Part shown: piece by piece, positions 45,384 to 54,499 of the stretch
Layout: each line of letters begins with the position of its first letter
Numbering within the stretch: the first letter of the stretch is position 1
Assembly: GCA_007694915.1 (NCBI GenBank)
Contig: REEV01000051.1
Span: 1-64,000, forward strand
Direction: 5' to 3'
DNA: 64,000 nucleotides
Source: Cyanobium sp. PLM2.Bin73
GTDB lineage: Bacteria > Cyanobacteriota > Cyanobacteriia > PCC-6307 > Cyanobiaceae
Notes under the pieces: generated by a model
What the model saw: only the letters and a program-made list of their open reading frames with translations
The model's database searches: none
Told to the model about the DNA's origin: nothing
Position numbers and translations under genes: made by a program

Positions 45384-46892
45384 CTACGACTGCCCCAGGG
45401 TGGCTTCCATCTTCTCGAGCACCTGCTGCACCGAGAAGCTGGCGGCTTTCTGGCGCGGCGGGAACTCCACGAAGGTCTGCAGGAACTGGCCAACGTAGGT
45501 CTGGGCCGGCACCAGCAGAAAGACGTGATCGAACATCCAGTCCCAGTAGGTGTTGGAGGTGATGTCGGCCCGCTCGTAGGGATCGGTGAGCAGGTTGAAG
45601 ATCTTCGGCACCCGCAGCTGGATGAAGGGTTCGGCCCAGATCTGGCAGGTGCCCTGCACCCGCTGCTCGGCGAACACGAACTTCCAGTTGTCGTAGCGCA
45701 GACCGGTGAGATCGCCGTCGTCGGAGAAGTAGAAGAACTCCCGCCGCGGGCTCACCTCGCTCTTGCCCGTCCAGTAGTCGAGCATGTTGTAGCCGTCGAG
45801 GTGCACCTTGAAGGTCTTGTCACCCACCTGGTGGCCGGCCTTGAGCTTCTCCTTCACATCTGGTTCACCGGCGGCCGCCACCAGGGTGGGAAGCCAGTCG
45901 AGGTGGCTGACGATGCCGGTGAAGGTGGTGCCAGGGGCAATCTTGCCGGGCCAGCGCACCACGGCCGGCACCCGATAGGCCCCTTCCCAGTTGCTGTTCT
46001 TCTCGTTGCGGAAGGGGGTCATGCCGGCATCGGGCCAGCTGTTCATGTGCGGCCCGTTGTCGGTGCTGTACATCACGATCGTGTCGTCGGTGACGCCCAG
46101 CTCATCCATCAGGTTGAGCATCTCACCGATGCACTCGTCGTGATAGATCATCACGTCATGGTATTCCGATTGCCAGCGCCCACTGCGGCCCACATCCTGG
46201 GGTCGGGCATAGGTGCGGAAGTGCATGTGGGTGGTGTTGAACCACACGAAGAAGGGCTCACCGGAGGCCACCGCATCACGGATGAAGCGCTTGGCCTCGG
46301 CCATGAATTCATCGTCGGCCGTTTGCATGCGCTGACGGGTGAGCGGGCCAGTGTTCTCGATCCGCTGGGTGCCGTCGCCGTTGGCCCAGCAGTGCAGCAC
46401 GCCGCGGGGGGCGAAGCGCTTGCGGAAGTTGGGAAACTCGGGGTCGTCTTCCTTGGGGTAGTCGCGAAGTTCGGGCTCTTCTTCCGCGTTGAGGTGGTAG
46501 AGGTTGCCGAGGAACTCATCGAACCCGTGCATGGTGGGCAGGTGTTCGTCGCGGTCGCCGAAGTGGTTCTTGCCGAACTGGCCGGTGCGGTAGCCGTGGG
46601 GCTTGAGCAACTCGGCGATGGTGGGATCCTCGGCGCGGTAGCCCACCTCAGCCCCTGGCAGCCCAACCTTGCTGAGGCCGGTGCGGAACACGCTCTGGCC
46701 ACTGATGAAGGCGGCGCGGCCGGCGGTGCAGCTCTGCTCGGCGTAGTAGTGGATGAACTTGCCGCCCTCCTTGGCCACGCGGTCGATGTTGGGGGTCCGA
46801 TACCCCATCAGGCCATCGCTGTAGCAGCTGAGGTTGCTCTGGCCGATGTCATCGCCCCAGAGGATCAGGATGTTGGGCTTGCCGTTGGGCAT
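45384..46892 (-). CDS. Type I (Cys-type) sulfatase/arylsulfatase
   Basis: 'KPNILILWGDDIGQSNLSCYSDGLMGYRTPNIDRVAKEGGKFIHYYAEQSCTAGRAAFISGQ' carries the C-x-A-x-R formylglycine motif (Cys codon 46728-46730); 'GYRTGQFGKNHFGD', 'YSTDNGPH'. Confidence 0.95.
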   Translation of the reverse strand: MPNGKPNILILWGDDIGQSNLSCYSDGLMGYRTPNIDRVAKEGGKFIHYYAEQSCTAGRAAFISGQSVFRTGLSKVGLPGAEVGYRAEDPTIAELLKPHGYRTGQFGKNHFGDRDEHLPTMHGFDEFLGNLYHLNAEEEPELRDYPKEDDPEFPNFRKRFAPRGVLHCWANGDGTQRIENTGPLTRQRMQTADDEFMAEAKRFIRDAVASGEPFFVWFNTTHMHFRTYARPQDVGRSGRWQSEYHDVMIYHDECIGEMLNLMDELGVTDDTIVMYSTDNGPHMNSWPDAGMTPFRNEKNSNWEGAYRVPAVVRWPGKIAPGTTFTGIVSHLDWLPTLVAAAGEPDVKEKLKAGHQVGDKTFKVHLDGYNMLDYWTGKSEVSPRREFFYFSDDGDLTGLRYDNWKFVFAEQRVQGTCQIWAEPFIQLRVPKIFNLLTDPYERADITSNTYWDWMFDHVFLLVPAQTYVGQFLQTFVEFPPRQKAASFSVQQVLEKMEATLGQS

Positions 46893-47004
46893 GGAGGGAG
46901 CAAAGCAAGCTTCAGGGTGAAGGACCAGGCGGCCCGCGCGCAATCCGCCGCCATGGTTGGCGAGCGTATTGCGCGCTTTCTGCAAACTTCAGCGCATCCA
47001 AACG

Positions 47005-47904
47005 TCAGCGCACCCGGTCGCCGCGCAGCTGGAGCCCACGGCGCTGCCAGCGCAGCACCGGCAGAGACACCAGCACCGTGACCAGCACGTACACCAGGAT
47101 GCCCAATTTCACCCCTGGCATCTCCGGGGCATAGGTGCTGGCCAGGAGCAGGGCCAGTCCCGGGTTGCGCATCGACGTCACCAGGGCCACGGTGATGCGC
47201 TGACCGGATTGGGCCACCTGATCGCCGGCCAGCAGATAGCCGAGCATCAGGCTGAACAGCACCAGCAGCACCATCACGCCAATCGCCCCGAGGTTGGCGC
47301 TGGAGAACTGGAGCAACAGTGGTGCCGTGCGCACCAGCACCGCCAGCACCAGCAGCACCAGCAGGCCATTGGCGAGCCGATCGAGCACCAGCCGCAGCCT
47401 CGGTCTGCGCTCGGGCAGCAGGCGGGCGAGGGCCAGCCCCAGCAGCAGGGGCAGCAGCTGCACCTGGCCCACCTGCAGTGCCACCTGGCGTGGCAGCAGC
47501 AGATCCCAGCCCTGCACGGCGAACACCGGCCCGCTGAGGTCGGCGAGCAGGGGCAACGTGACGATCGCCAGCACCGCGGCGCACACCTGAAGCAGGCCGG
47601 CCAGCGACGCATCACCACCACTTTTGCCGGCCTTGCGCAGAATCAGCGGGGCGCTGGGACAGGCGGCCATCAGGGCAATGGCATGGCGCGCCTCAATGGA
47701 GAGGGCCTGGGCTGGGGGCAGGCTGAGCAGCAGCCAGCCCGCCAGGGGCACCAGCAGGCAGGTGGCCAGTTCAGCCCGCAGGATCAGGGGCCAGTGGCGG
47801 CGCCACTGTTGAAAGGCCTGGAGCGGCAGGTTCACCCCCAGCGCCAGCATCACGGTGAAGAGTGTGAGTGGCACCAACAGGGCCACGGTGGCTTGCGCGC
47901 TCAC
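47005..47904 (-). CDS. Bile acid:sodium symporter (BASS) family transporter
   Basis: 'LFTVMLALGVNLPLQAF', 'MAACPSAPLILRKAGKSGGDASLAGLLQVCAAVLAIVTLPLL', 'VTSMRNPGLALLLAS'. Start uncertain; a longer ORF extends to 48018. Confidence 0.82.
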   Translation of the reverse strand: MSAQATVALLVPLTLFTVMLALGVNLPLQAFQQWRRHWPLILRAELATCLLVPLAGWLLLSLPPAQALSIEARHAIALMAACPSAPLILRKAGKSGGDASLAGLLQVCAAVLAIVTLPLLADLSGPVFAVQGWDLLLPRQVALQVGQVQLLPLLLGLALARLLPERRPRLRLVLDRLANGLLVLLVLAVLVRTAPLLLQFSSANLGAIGVMVLLVLFSLMLGYLLAGDQVAQSGQRITVALVTSMRNPGLALLLASTYAPEMPGVKLGILVYVLVTVLVSLPVLRWQRRGLQLRGDRVR

Positions 47905-47977
47905 AGCACAAAAACGGAGAACTCCATGCCCTAGATTCCGCCCGGCTTCCGGCACAGCCGAGCCATCCTGCACGCTG

Positions 47978-49000
47978 ATGGGCACCGATACCCAGCCCCT
48001 GGCCTTCCCCAGCCACATCTGCCATGTGGACCGGGATCCCCAGACCCTTGCCGCACGCCTGGCACAGCACTATTCCATTCTGGATTTCGGCCCCCGGGCG
48101 GGCTTCGAGGCCAATTTCCTGCATTGCTCCCGCAGCTGCATGGCCGGTGAGCTGCTGCTCTCCGGCGGCTACACCACCCCGATCAGCGGCACCATCGGTG
48201 AGCAGGCCGGGATCGGCTCGATCAACCTCATCTTCAATGGCAGCGGTGACTACGAGGCCGACGGGCTGAAGATGGGGCTCAACTCAAGCCGGCCCCTGTT
48301 CTTCTCACCCGGCCAGGAGTATCACTTCGCCATCAACCATTACAACGGTGTGGTCTTTCACATCAACATGGATCGGCTCGCGCGCACTGCAGCCGCCATC
48401 GGCGGGCTGGGAATTTCCGAGCGGCGCTTCGCCAGCGACCTCTCCTTCACCAGGGTGGTGTACAGCGTTGACCTTCGCCGTAAACGGCTGCTTGAGATCC
48501 TGCGCGGCGCCATTCGCCTGCTGGATCACACTGGCCAGGAGATCAACGGTGATCTGCAGGTGCTGCAGATCGACGATCTGATCTATCGCACCCTGGCGCT
48601 GGTGCTGTGCCCTGGGCTGGAGCAGCCCGCGGCTCAAGAGCCTGCAGCAATTGGCGGCAAGGAACGGATCTTCGAGGAGCTGCTGGAGTGGATTCGCGCC
48701 CATCTGCACACCCCGATCACCCTCACCCAGCTGGAGCAGCGCAGCGGCTATTCACGCCGCACCCTGCAACTGGTGTTCAGCCAACGCTTCGGCTGCGGCC
48801 CGATCCAGTGGATTCGCCAGCAGCGGCTGGAGCAGGCACGCCTCGATCTGCTGAGCCCCGTCCCTGCCGACACGGTGAGCAGCATCGCTGCGCGCTACAG
48901 CTTCAGCAGCCCGGCGGTGTTCAGCCGCGACTTCCACAGCCGCTACGGGGTGACGCCCTCCACATTTCTGCGCGAAGGGCGCCGGCATCAACCCTCCTGA
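47978..49000 (+). CDS. AraC-family transcriptional regulator
   Basis: C-terminal HTH 'HTPITLTQLEQRSGYSRRTLQLVFSQRFGCGPIQWIRQQRLEQARLDLLS...SIAARYSFSSPAVFSRDFHSRYGVTPSTFLRE'. Confidence 0.95.
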   Translation: MGTDTQPLAFPSHICHVDRDPQTLAARLAQHYSILDFGPRAGFEANFLHCSRSCMAGELLLSGGYTTPISGTIGEQAGIGSINLIFNGSGDYEADGLKMGLNSSRPLFFSPGQEYHFAINHYNGVVFHINMDRLARTAAAIGGLGISERRFASDLSFTRVVYSVDLRRKRLLEILRGAIRLLDHTGQEINGDLQVLQIDDLIYRTLALVLCPGLEQPAAQEPAAIGGKERIFEELLEWIRAHLHTPITLTQLEQRSGYSRRTLQLVFSQRFGCGPIQWIRQQRLEQARLDLLSPVPADTVSSIAARYSFSSPAVFSRDFHSRYGVTPSTFLREGRRHQPS

Positions 49001-49083
49001 TCCAGAGGTGAGGCGGTTCGGCAACCACCCTTAAGCTCCAGCACGACGCCCATTTGTTGTTGTTCTCTTCGCCCATCCCTGCC

Positions 49084-49641
49084 ATGGCCGACACCCAGCC
49101 CGACTATCCCACCACTGAGGCCGCCGCAAGCGAGGTCGCTGCGAGCGAAGCCAGCGCCAGCACGGCAGCTGCAGGCGAGGTGCCCGCAAGCGAGGTGGCT
49201 GCGAGCGAGGTGGCCGTAGGCCAGACGCCAGCCACCGAACCCAGCGTGGAAACCAGCACCACCGTGCCTCCCATTGGCGCCGGCCCCACAGGCGACGCCA
49301 CCCCGGCCAGCGATGGTGACGGCGAAGGGGGCGAATGGGCCCTGCTGGTGGAGAAGGTGCAGGCCTGGTGGAGCAGTGGCGAGCTGCAGAAGCTCTGGCA
49401 GCAGAGCCGCACACCCCTCACCCTCGGCCTGGCCCTGTTCGCCGTGCTGCTGGTGCTGCAGGTGTATGCCGGCCTGCTGGGGGCCATCAACAGCCTGCCG
49501 CTGGTGCCGGGGCTGCTGGAGCTGGTGGGCCTGATCTGGGCCGTGCGCTATGGCCTGCCCAGGCTGCTGCGCCGCAGCGAGCGGGAGCAGCTGCTGGGTG
49601 GCCTGCAGAAGCGCTGGAGCAGCTTTCGCGGCAGAAGCTGA
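49084..49641 (+). CDS. CAAD domain (CURT1-like thylakoid) membrane protein
   Basis: C-terminal 'WWSSGELQKLWQQSRTPLTLGLALFAVLLVLQVYAGLLGAINSLPLVPGLLELVGLIWAVRYGLPRLL'; Ala/Ser/Glu repeat N-terminus. Confidence 0.82.
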   Translation: MADTQPDYPTTEAAASEVAASEASASTAAAGEVPASEVAASEVAVGQTPATEPSVETSTTVPPIGAGPTGDATPASDGDGEGGEWALLVEKVQAWWSSGELQKLWQQSRTPLTLGLALFAVLLVLQVYAGLLGAINSLPLVPGLLELVGLIWAVRYGLPRLLRRSEREQLLGGLQKRWSSFRGRS

Positions 49642-49699
49642 CACCCCAAAGGTGGCTGCCGCATCGGTTGATACGGTGGCCCGAATCCGCCCCCCCTCT

Positions 49700-50863
49700 G
49701 TGGATATCCAGCTCGGCCGTTCCCGCACCGTCCGCCGTGCCTATGGCATCGACGAAATTGCCCTGGTGCCGGGCGGCCGCACGGTGGATCCGGCCGTCAC
49801 CGACAGCCGCTGGACCCTGGGGGGCATCGAGCGGGAGATCCCCATCATCGCCAGCGCCATGGACGGCGTGGTGGACGTTGGCATGGCCGTGGAGCTCAGC
49901 CGCCAGGGTGCCTTGGGAGTGCTGAATCTGGAGGGGGTTCAGTGCCGCTACGACGACCCCAATCCTGTCCTCGACCGCATCGCCGCCGTGGGCAGGGATG
50001 AGTTCGTGCCGCTGATGCAGGAGCTTTACAGCCAGCCGGTGCGCGAAGACCTGATCCGCGCCCGCATCGCCGAAATCAAGCAGAAGGGCGGCATCGCCGC
50101 GGTGAGCGCCACGCCGGTGGCGGCGATCCGCTTCGGTCGCGCCATCGCCGAGGCCGGCGCCGACCTCTTCTTCGTGCAGGCCACGGTGGTGAGCACCGAG
50201 CACATCGGCCCGGAAGGGCAGGAGAGCCTTGATCTCGAGGCCCTCTGCCGCGACTTCGGCGTGCCGGTGGTGATCGGCAACTGCGTCACCTACGAGGTGG
50301 CCCTGAAGCTGATGCGTGCCGGTGCCGCCGGTGTGCTAGTGGGCATCGGCCCCGGTGCCGCCTGCACCAGCCGCGGCGTGCTGGGCGTCGGCATCCCCCA
50401 GGCCACCGCCGTGGCCGACTGTGCCGCCGCCCGTGACGACTACGCCGCCGAGAGCGGCCGCCGCGTGCCCGTGATCGCCGATGGCGGCATCGTCACCGGC
50501 GGCGACATCTGCAAGTGCCTGGCCTGCGGCGCTGACGCCGTGATGATCGGTTCACCGATCGCCCGCGCCGCCGAGGCCCCCGGCCGCGGCTTCCACTGGG
50601 GCATGGCCACCCCCAGCCCGGTGCTGCCCCGCGGTACCCGCATCAAGGTGGGCACCACCGGCAGCCTCGAACGCATCCTGCGCGGCCCCGCCGGTCTCGA
50701 CGACGGCACCCAGAACCTGCTGGGTTGCATCCGCACCTCCATGGGCACCCTGGGGGCCCGCACCCTCCGGGAGATGCAGCAGGTGGAGGTGGTCGTGGCC
50801 CCGTCGCTGCTCACCGAGGGCAAGGTGTATCAGAAGGCACAACAGCTGGGCATGGGCAAGTAG
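49700..50863 (+). CDS. GuaB3-family IMP dehydrogenase-related protein
   Basis: 'IIASAMDGVVDVGMAVELSRQGALGVLNLEG', 'VLVGIGPGAACTSRGVLGVGIPQATAVADCAAARDDY', 'VIADGGIVTGGDICKCLACGADAVMIGSPIARA'; no room for CBS domains. Confidence 0.9.
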   Translation: MDIQLGRSRTVRRAYGIDEIALVPGGRTVDPAVTDSRWTLGGIEREIPIIASAMDGVVDVGMAVELSRQGALGVLNLEGVQCRYDDPNPVLDRIAAVGRDEFVPLMQELYSQPVREDLIRARIAEIKQKGGIAAVSATPVAAIRFGRAIAEAGADLFFVQATVVSTEHIGPEGQESLDLEALCRDFGVPVVIGNCVTYEVALKLMRAGAAGVLVGIGPGAACTSRGVLGVGIPQATAVADCAAARDDYAAESGRRVPVIADGGIVTGGDICKCLACGADAVMIGSPIARAAEAPGRGFHWGMATPSPVLPRGTRIKVGTTGSLERILRGPAGLDDGTQNLLGCIRTSMGTLGARTLREMQQVEVVVAPSLLTEGKVYQKAQQLGMGK

Positions 50864-50875
50864 GGCAGCGGGAAA

Positions 50876-50899
50876 CCCCCTCAGCAAGCCGAGAGGGGG
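50876..50899 (+). terminator. Candidate hairpin 3' of guaB3 (CCCCCTC - 10 nt - GAGGGGG), no U-tract
   Basis: Perfect 7-bp stem 13 bp after the guaB3 stop. Confidence 0.5.
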
Positions 50900-50925
50900 C
50901 CAGCCCGGGAGGTCTATCTTGAAAC

Positions 50926-50987
50926 TGTGGGGGCTTCACAGCTCGCACACTCCTCACACCCTCCGGCCCGGCTCGTCCGGGCCTTTT
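50926..50987 (+). ncRNA. yfr1: Yfr1 small regulatory RNA (boundaries approximate)
   Basis: Lies between guaB3 and trxA; single-stranded core ACTCCTCACAC at 50949-50959 flanked by CTGTG/CACAG and GGCCCGG-CTCGT-CCGGGCC hairpins, ending in TTTT; -10-like TATCTT at 50915-50920. Confidence 0.92.
50965..50987 (+). terminator. Rho-independent terminator of Yfr1 (GGCCCGG CTCGT CCGGGCC TTTT)
   Basis: Perfect 7-bp stem with 5-nt loop followed by four T. Confidence 0.9.
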
Positions 50988-51082
50988 CGCTTCGGTGGGG
51001 GCCACCCTGCAACGCTTGATGTGGGGCAGGGGGAGCAGCCTGGGCCCCTTGCTACATTCCTCAAATCCCGATCCCAACAAGG

Positions 51083-51406
51083 ATGTCCAGCGCAGCAGCT
51101 GTCACCGACGCCTCCTTCGAGCAGGACGTGCTCAAGAGTGATGTGCCTGTGCTTGTCGACTTCTGGGCCCCCTGGTGCGGCCCCTGCCGGATGGTGGCGC
51201 CGATCGTCGATGAGATCGCCAAGGAATTCGAGGGTCAGATCAAGGTGTTCAAGCTGAACACCGACGAAAACCCCAACGTGGCCAGCCAGTACGGCATCCG
51301 CAGCATCCCCACCCTGATGGTGTTCAAGGGCGGTCAGAAGGTGGACACCGTGGTCGGTGCCGTGCCCAAGACCACCCTCTCGGGCACGATCAGCAAGTAC
51401 CTCTGA
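51083..51406 (+). CDS. trxA: Thioredoxin
   Basis: '[68 protein letters not shown]'. Confidence 0.98.
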   Translation: MSSAAAVTDASFEQDVLKSDVPVLVDFWAPWCGPCRMVAPIVDEIAKEFEGQIKVFKLNTDENPNVASQYGIRSIPTLMVFKGGQKVDTVVGAVPKTTLSGTISKYL

Positions 51407-52499
51407 CAGCCCCCTGACAGACCTCCGGTCCAGCTTCTCACCGGCCCAGCGCAACGGCGGGATCAGCCCGCTGCAGGCCATTGCCAGCGCCATTCAGCAC
51501 CACCCCCAGCGGCGCATCATTCAACGCGCCCTGGTGTCCTTGCTGGACATCTGCAGGAACGAAACCGATCCCGACGCCTGGCGGATCATCAGCGGCACCC
51601 TGGCCGACATCAGTGAGGCCCTCGAGGTTTTCCGCCCCCACCGCAAGGTGCGCAAGGTGGCGGTGTTCGGCTCCGCCCGCACCACCAGTGACGATCCCGC
51701 CTTTGCGATGGCGGAGCAGCTGGCCGTGCAGTCGGTGAAAGCCGGCTTCGAGGTGATCACCGGCGCGGGTGGGGGGATCATGGAGGCCGCCAACCGCGGG
51801 GCGGGCAGCCAGGCCAGCTTCGGCCTCAACGTCGACCTGCCGTTCGAGCAGCATCCCAATCCGATCGTGAGCAGCTCGGAAGCCAGGCTGCTCGGCTTCC
51901 GCTACTTCTTCACCCGCAAGCTGTTCTTCCTGCGCGAGAGCGACGCTGTGGTGGTGCTGCCCGGCGGCTTCGGCACCCTCGATGAGCTGTTCGAGGCCCT
52001 CACCCTGATCCAGACCGGCCGCACCCAGCCCATCCCCCTGGTGCTGCTGGCGCCGCCCGGGGATCCGTTCTGGAGCAGCTGGCAGGTGGAGGTGCAGCGG
52101 CTGATGACCAAGCGGGGCCTGATCTCCCCGGAGGATCGCTCCCTGGTGTGCCAAACCGACAGCGCCAGCGAGGCGATTGCCCACATCTGCCGCTTCTACC
52201 GGGTGTTCCACGCCGCCGAACTGCTCAGTGATCGGCTGGAACTGCAGCTCAACGCGCCGATCCCGCCCCAGGCCCTGGTGCAGATCAACCGGGAGTTCGA
52301 CGACCTGGTGGAGGAGGGGGTCATCCACGCCGCCGAAACCAGTGACGAAGATGGCTTTCTTCGGCCCTGCCTGCGCTTCCGCTTCAACATGCGCCGCATG
52401 GGCAGGCTGTACCAGCTGATCGATGTGCTCAACGGTCTCAATCTGCCCGCTGGCCCGGCCCTGGAGCAACCTGAGCAGCGCAGTGGCGAGCCGTCATGA
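51357..52499 (+). CDS. LOG/TIGR00730-family Rossmann-fold protein (start uncertain; likely downstream of the trxA stop)
   Basis: '[49 protein letters not shown]', '[24 protein letters not shown]'. Confidence 0.88.
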   Translation: MPCPRPPSRARSASTSDSPLTDLRSSFSPAQRNGGISPLQAIASAIQHHPQRRIIQRALVSLLDICRNETDPDAWRIISGTLADISEALEVFRPHRKVRKVAVFGSARTTSDDPAFAMAEQLAVQSVKAGFEVITGAGGGIMEAANRGAGSQASFGLNVDLPFEQHPNPIVSSSEARLLGFRYFFTRKLFFLRESDAVVVLPGGFGTLDELFEALTLIQTGRTQPIPLVLLAPPGDPFWSSWQVEVQRLMTKRGLISPEDRSLVCQTDSASEAIAHICRFYRVFHAAELLSDRLELQLNAPIPPQALVQINREFDDLVEEGVIHAAETSDEDGFLRPCLRFRFNMRRMGRLYQLIDVLNGLNLPAGPALEQPEQRSGEPS

Positions 52500-53128
52500 G
52501 GCGACTGGGTCTGATCGACTACGGCATGGGTAACCTGCACTCGGTGCGGCGGGCCTTCGAGCGGCTGGGCTCGGAGGTTGTGACCGTGGCCGATCCGGCA
52601 ACCGATGCCGCCCTGATCGACAGCTGCCAGGGGCTGCTGCTGCCAGGTGTGGGCGCCTTCGATCCGGCCATGGAGCGGCTGCGGGCCAGCGGACTGGACG
52701 CCATGCTGCGCGCCTGGTGCGCGTCGGAGCGGCCGCTGCTCGGGATCTGCCTGGGGTTGCAGCTCCTGTTTGAAGCCAGCGACGAGGGCGAGAGCCGGGG
52801 ACTGGCCCTGCTGCCAGGGCGGGTGCGGGCGCTGCCACGGCGCCGCGGCCACCCGATTCCGCACATGGGCTGGGAACCCCTGATCCCGCTCACCCCCAGT
52901 CCCCTGCTGCCGGCGGGAGCGCCGCAGGCCTGGGTGTACTTCGTGCACTCCTTCGCCGCCGAACCCACCGATCCGGCCGTCAGCACCGCCGGCGTCGCCT
53001 TCGCCGGCGACACCGTGACGGCGGCGGTGTGGCACGGCTCCATCGGCGCCTGCCAGTTTCACCCCGAGAAATCGGGCCGGGCCGGTGCCGCGATCCTGCA
53101 GCGCTGGCTGCAGTGGTTGCCGGCATGA
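52496..53128 (+). CDS. hisH: Imidazole glycerol phosphate synthase subunit HisH
   Basis: 'LIDYGMGNLHSVRRAFERLG', 'LLPGVGAFDPAMERL', 'LLGICLGLQLLFEASDEG', 'GACQFHPEKSG'. Confidence 0.97.
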   Translation: MRRLGLIDYGMGNLHSVRRAFERLGSEVVTVADPATDAALIDSCQGLLLPGVGAFDPAMERLRASGLDAMLRAWCASERPLLGICLGLQLLFEASDEGESRGLALLPGRVRALPRRRGHPIPHMGWEPLIPLTPSPLLPAGAPQAWVYFVHSFAAEPTDPAVSTAGVAFAGDTVTAAVWHGSIGACQFHPEKSGRAGAAILQRWLQWLPA

Positions 53129-53141
53129 GCGCGGGGCGGCC

Positions 53142-53750
53142 ATGAGCCTGCGCCTGAGCGGCGGCCGCCGGCTGCAGAGCCCTCCCGGCGACCTGGCACG
53201 CCCCACCCCCGCCCGGGTGCGGCTGGCGGTGATCAACCTGCTGGCGGCTGAGCTTCCCGGCTGCCGTTGGCTTGATCTCTGCTCCGGCAGCGGCGCCATG
53301 GCCTGCGAAGCCCTGCAGCGAGGCGCCGGCCGGGTGGTGGCGGTGGAGCGCGATAGGCGCCTGGCCGCCGTGACCCGCAGCAACCTCGAGGCCGTGCAGC
53401 AGGGCCTGGGACGCCCCAGCCAGGTGCAGGTGCACGCCACCGATGTGCTGCGCTGGCTGCGGCGCGGCAGAGATGCGGGCGGCAATGCTGCGGGCAGCAG
53501 TGGTGCGGGCGGCAGGGCGGACGACGACGACCAGGGCGGCTTCGATCTGATTTATGCCGACCCGCCCTACGCCGCAGGGCTCTACGGACCGATTGCCGAA
53601 GCGGTGGCCGGCGACCACTGGCTTGCGGAGAGGGGAACCATGATCTGGGAGTGCGGCAGCGGCGCTGTGGCCGAACCGCCGCCCGGATGGCGGCTACGGG
53701 ACCGTCGCCGCTATGGATCGACCAGCGTGGTGCTGCTGCAGCAGGGGTGA
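53142..53750 (+). CDS. rsmD: 16S rRNA (guanine(966)-N(2))-methyltransferase RsmD
   Basis: 'MSLRLSGGRRLQSPPGDLARPTPARVRLAVINLL', 'WLDLCSGSGAMACEALQRGAGRVVAVERD', 'DLIYADPPYAAGLY'. Confidence 0.93.
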   Translation: MSLRLSGGRRLQSPPGDLARPTPARVRLAVINLLAAELPGCRWLDLCSGSGAMACEALQRGAGRVVAVERDRRLAAVTRSNLEAVQQGLGRPSQVQVHATDVLRWLRRGRDAGGNAAGSSGAGGRADDDDQGGFDLIYADPPYAAGLYGPIAEAVAGDHWLAERGTMIWECGSGAVAEPPPGWRLRDRRRYGSTSVVLLQQG

Positions 53751-53765
53751 AGACTCAGAGTTGAA

Positions 53766-53786
53766 GGGCCGGCCGTCCAGCGGCCC
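53766..53786. terminator. Candidate bidirectional hairpin between rsmD and petG (GGGCCG...CGGCCC)
   Basis: 6-bp inverted repeat in a convergent intergenic gap. Confidence 0.45.
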
Positions 53787-53900
53787 TCAGCTGTCGAGCA
53801 TGGAACCGCGGCGGTACTGGCTCCATGCCGCCACGAACAGGCCAAGCAGCGTCACGGGGATCAGCCCCAGCACGATCCCGCAGAGCAGAGGTTCGATCAT
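53787..53900 (-). CDS. petG: Cytochrome b6-f complex subunit PetG (37 aa)
   Basis: [37 protein letters not shown]; canonical PetG, nested in the longer 53787..53987 ORF. Confidence 0.96.
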   Translation of the reverse strand: MIEPLLCGIVLGLIPVTLLGLFVAAWSQYRRGSMLDS

Positions 53901-54070
53901 GGCGAAACCGGTGGTGCGATCAGGTGACAATTGTTCCATGCCGGTGTTCCATGCCGGGGTGATGGCGAGACCCCAACCGTTGCTCACGGCGCAGGCCTGC
54001 CGCCCGTCAGGCTGGTGACAGCGCAGCGATCGACGCCGCCTCAGCCAGCACCAGCTCCATCCCTCCCCGC

Positions 54071-54499
54071 GTGATCAGCCCCGTGCGATCGAGCCCTCCC
54101 CCGTCGTCAGCAGCCGATTCCGCCGCCCAGATCGCCCCCCGCGCTGGGATCGGTCGTGGGCTGGTCACCGCCCTGGTGGGGGCAGCGGCCGCGGCCTGTG
54201 TGCTGCTGGCGCTGCTGGTGCTGCCTGGGGTCGGCAGCGACCCGTACACCCGCCAGACCCTGGCGCTCAAGGGCTCCGCGGAGCATGGCGCCCTGCTCTT
54301 TCGCCTCAACTGCGCCGGCTGCCATGGCATCGCCGCCCAGGGCCTGGTGGGACCCAACCTGCATGGCGTGGCGGAACGCAAGAACCAGCGCCAGCTGATC
54401 AGCCAGGTGGTGAGCGGCCGCACGCCGCCGATGCCGAGCTTCCAGCCCGAACCCCAGGCCATGGCCGACCTGCTCGCCTACCTCAACGGACTGGTGTGA
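54071..54499 (+). CDS. cytM: Cytochrome cM-type c-type cytochrome
   Basis: N-terminal TM; '[66 protein letters not shown]'. Confidence 0.85.
   Translation: MISPVRSSPPPSSAADSAAQIAPRAGIGRGLVTALVGAAAAACVLLALLVLPGVGSDPYTRQTLALKGSAEHGALLFRLNCAGCHGIAAQGLVGPNLHGVAERKNQRQLISQVVSGRTPPMPSFQPEPQAMADLLAYLNGLV

Noticed and set aside
47005-48018. Long N-terminal extension of the BASS transporter to 48018
   Set aside because: It would overlap the divergent AraC start (47978) and the extra residues are not membrane-like; a shorter GTG start near 47904 is more likely.
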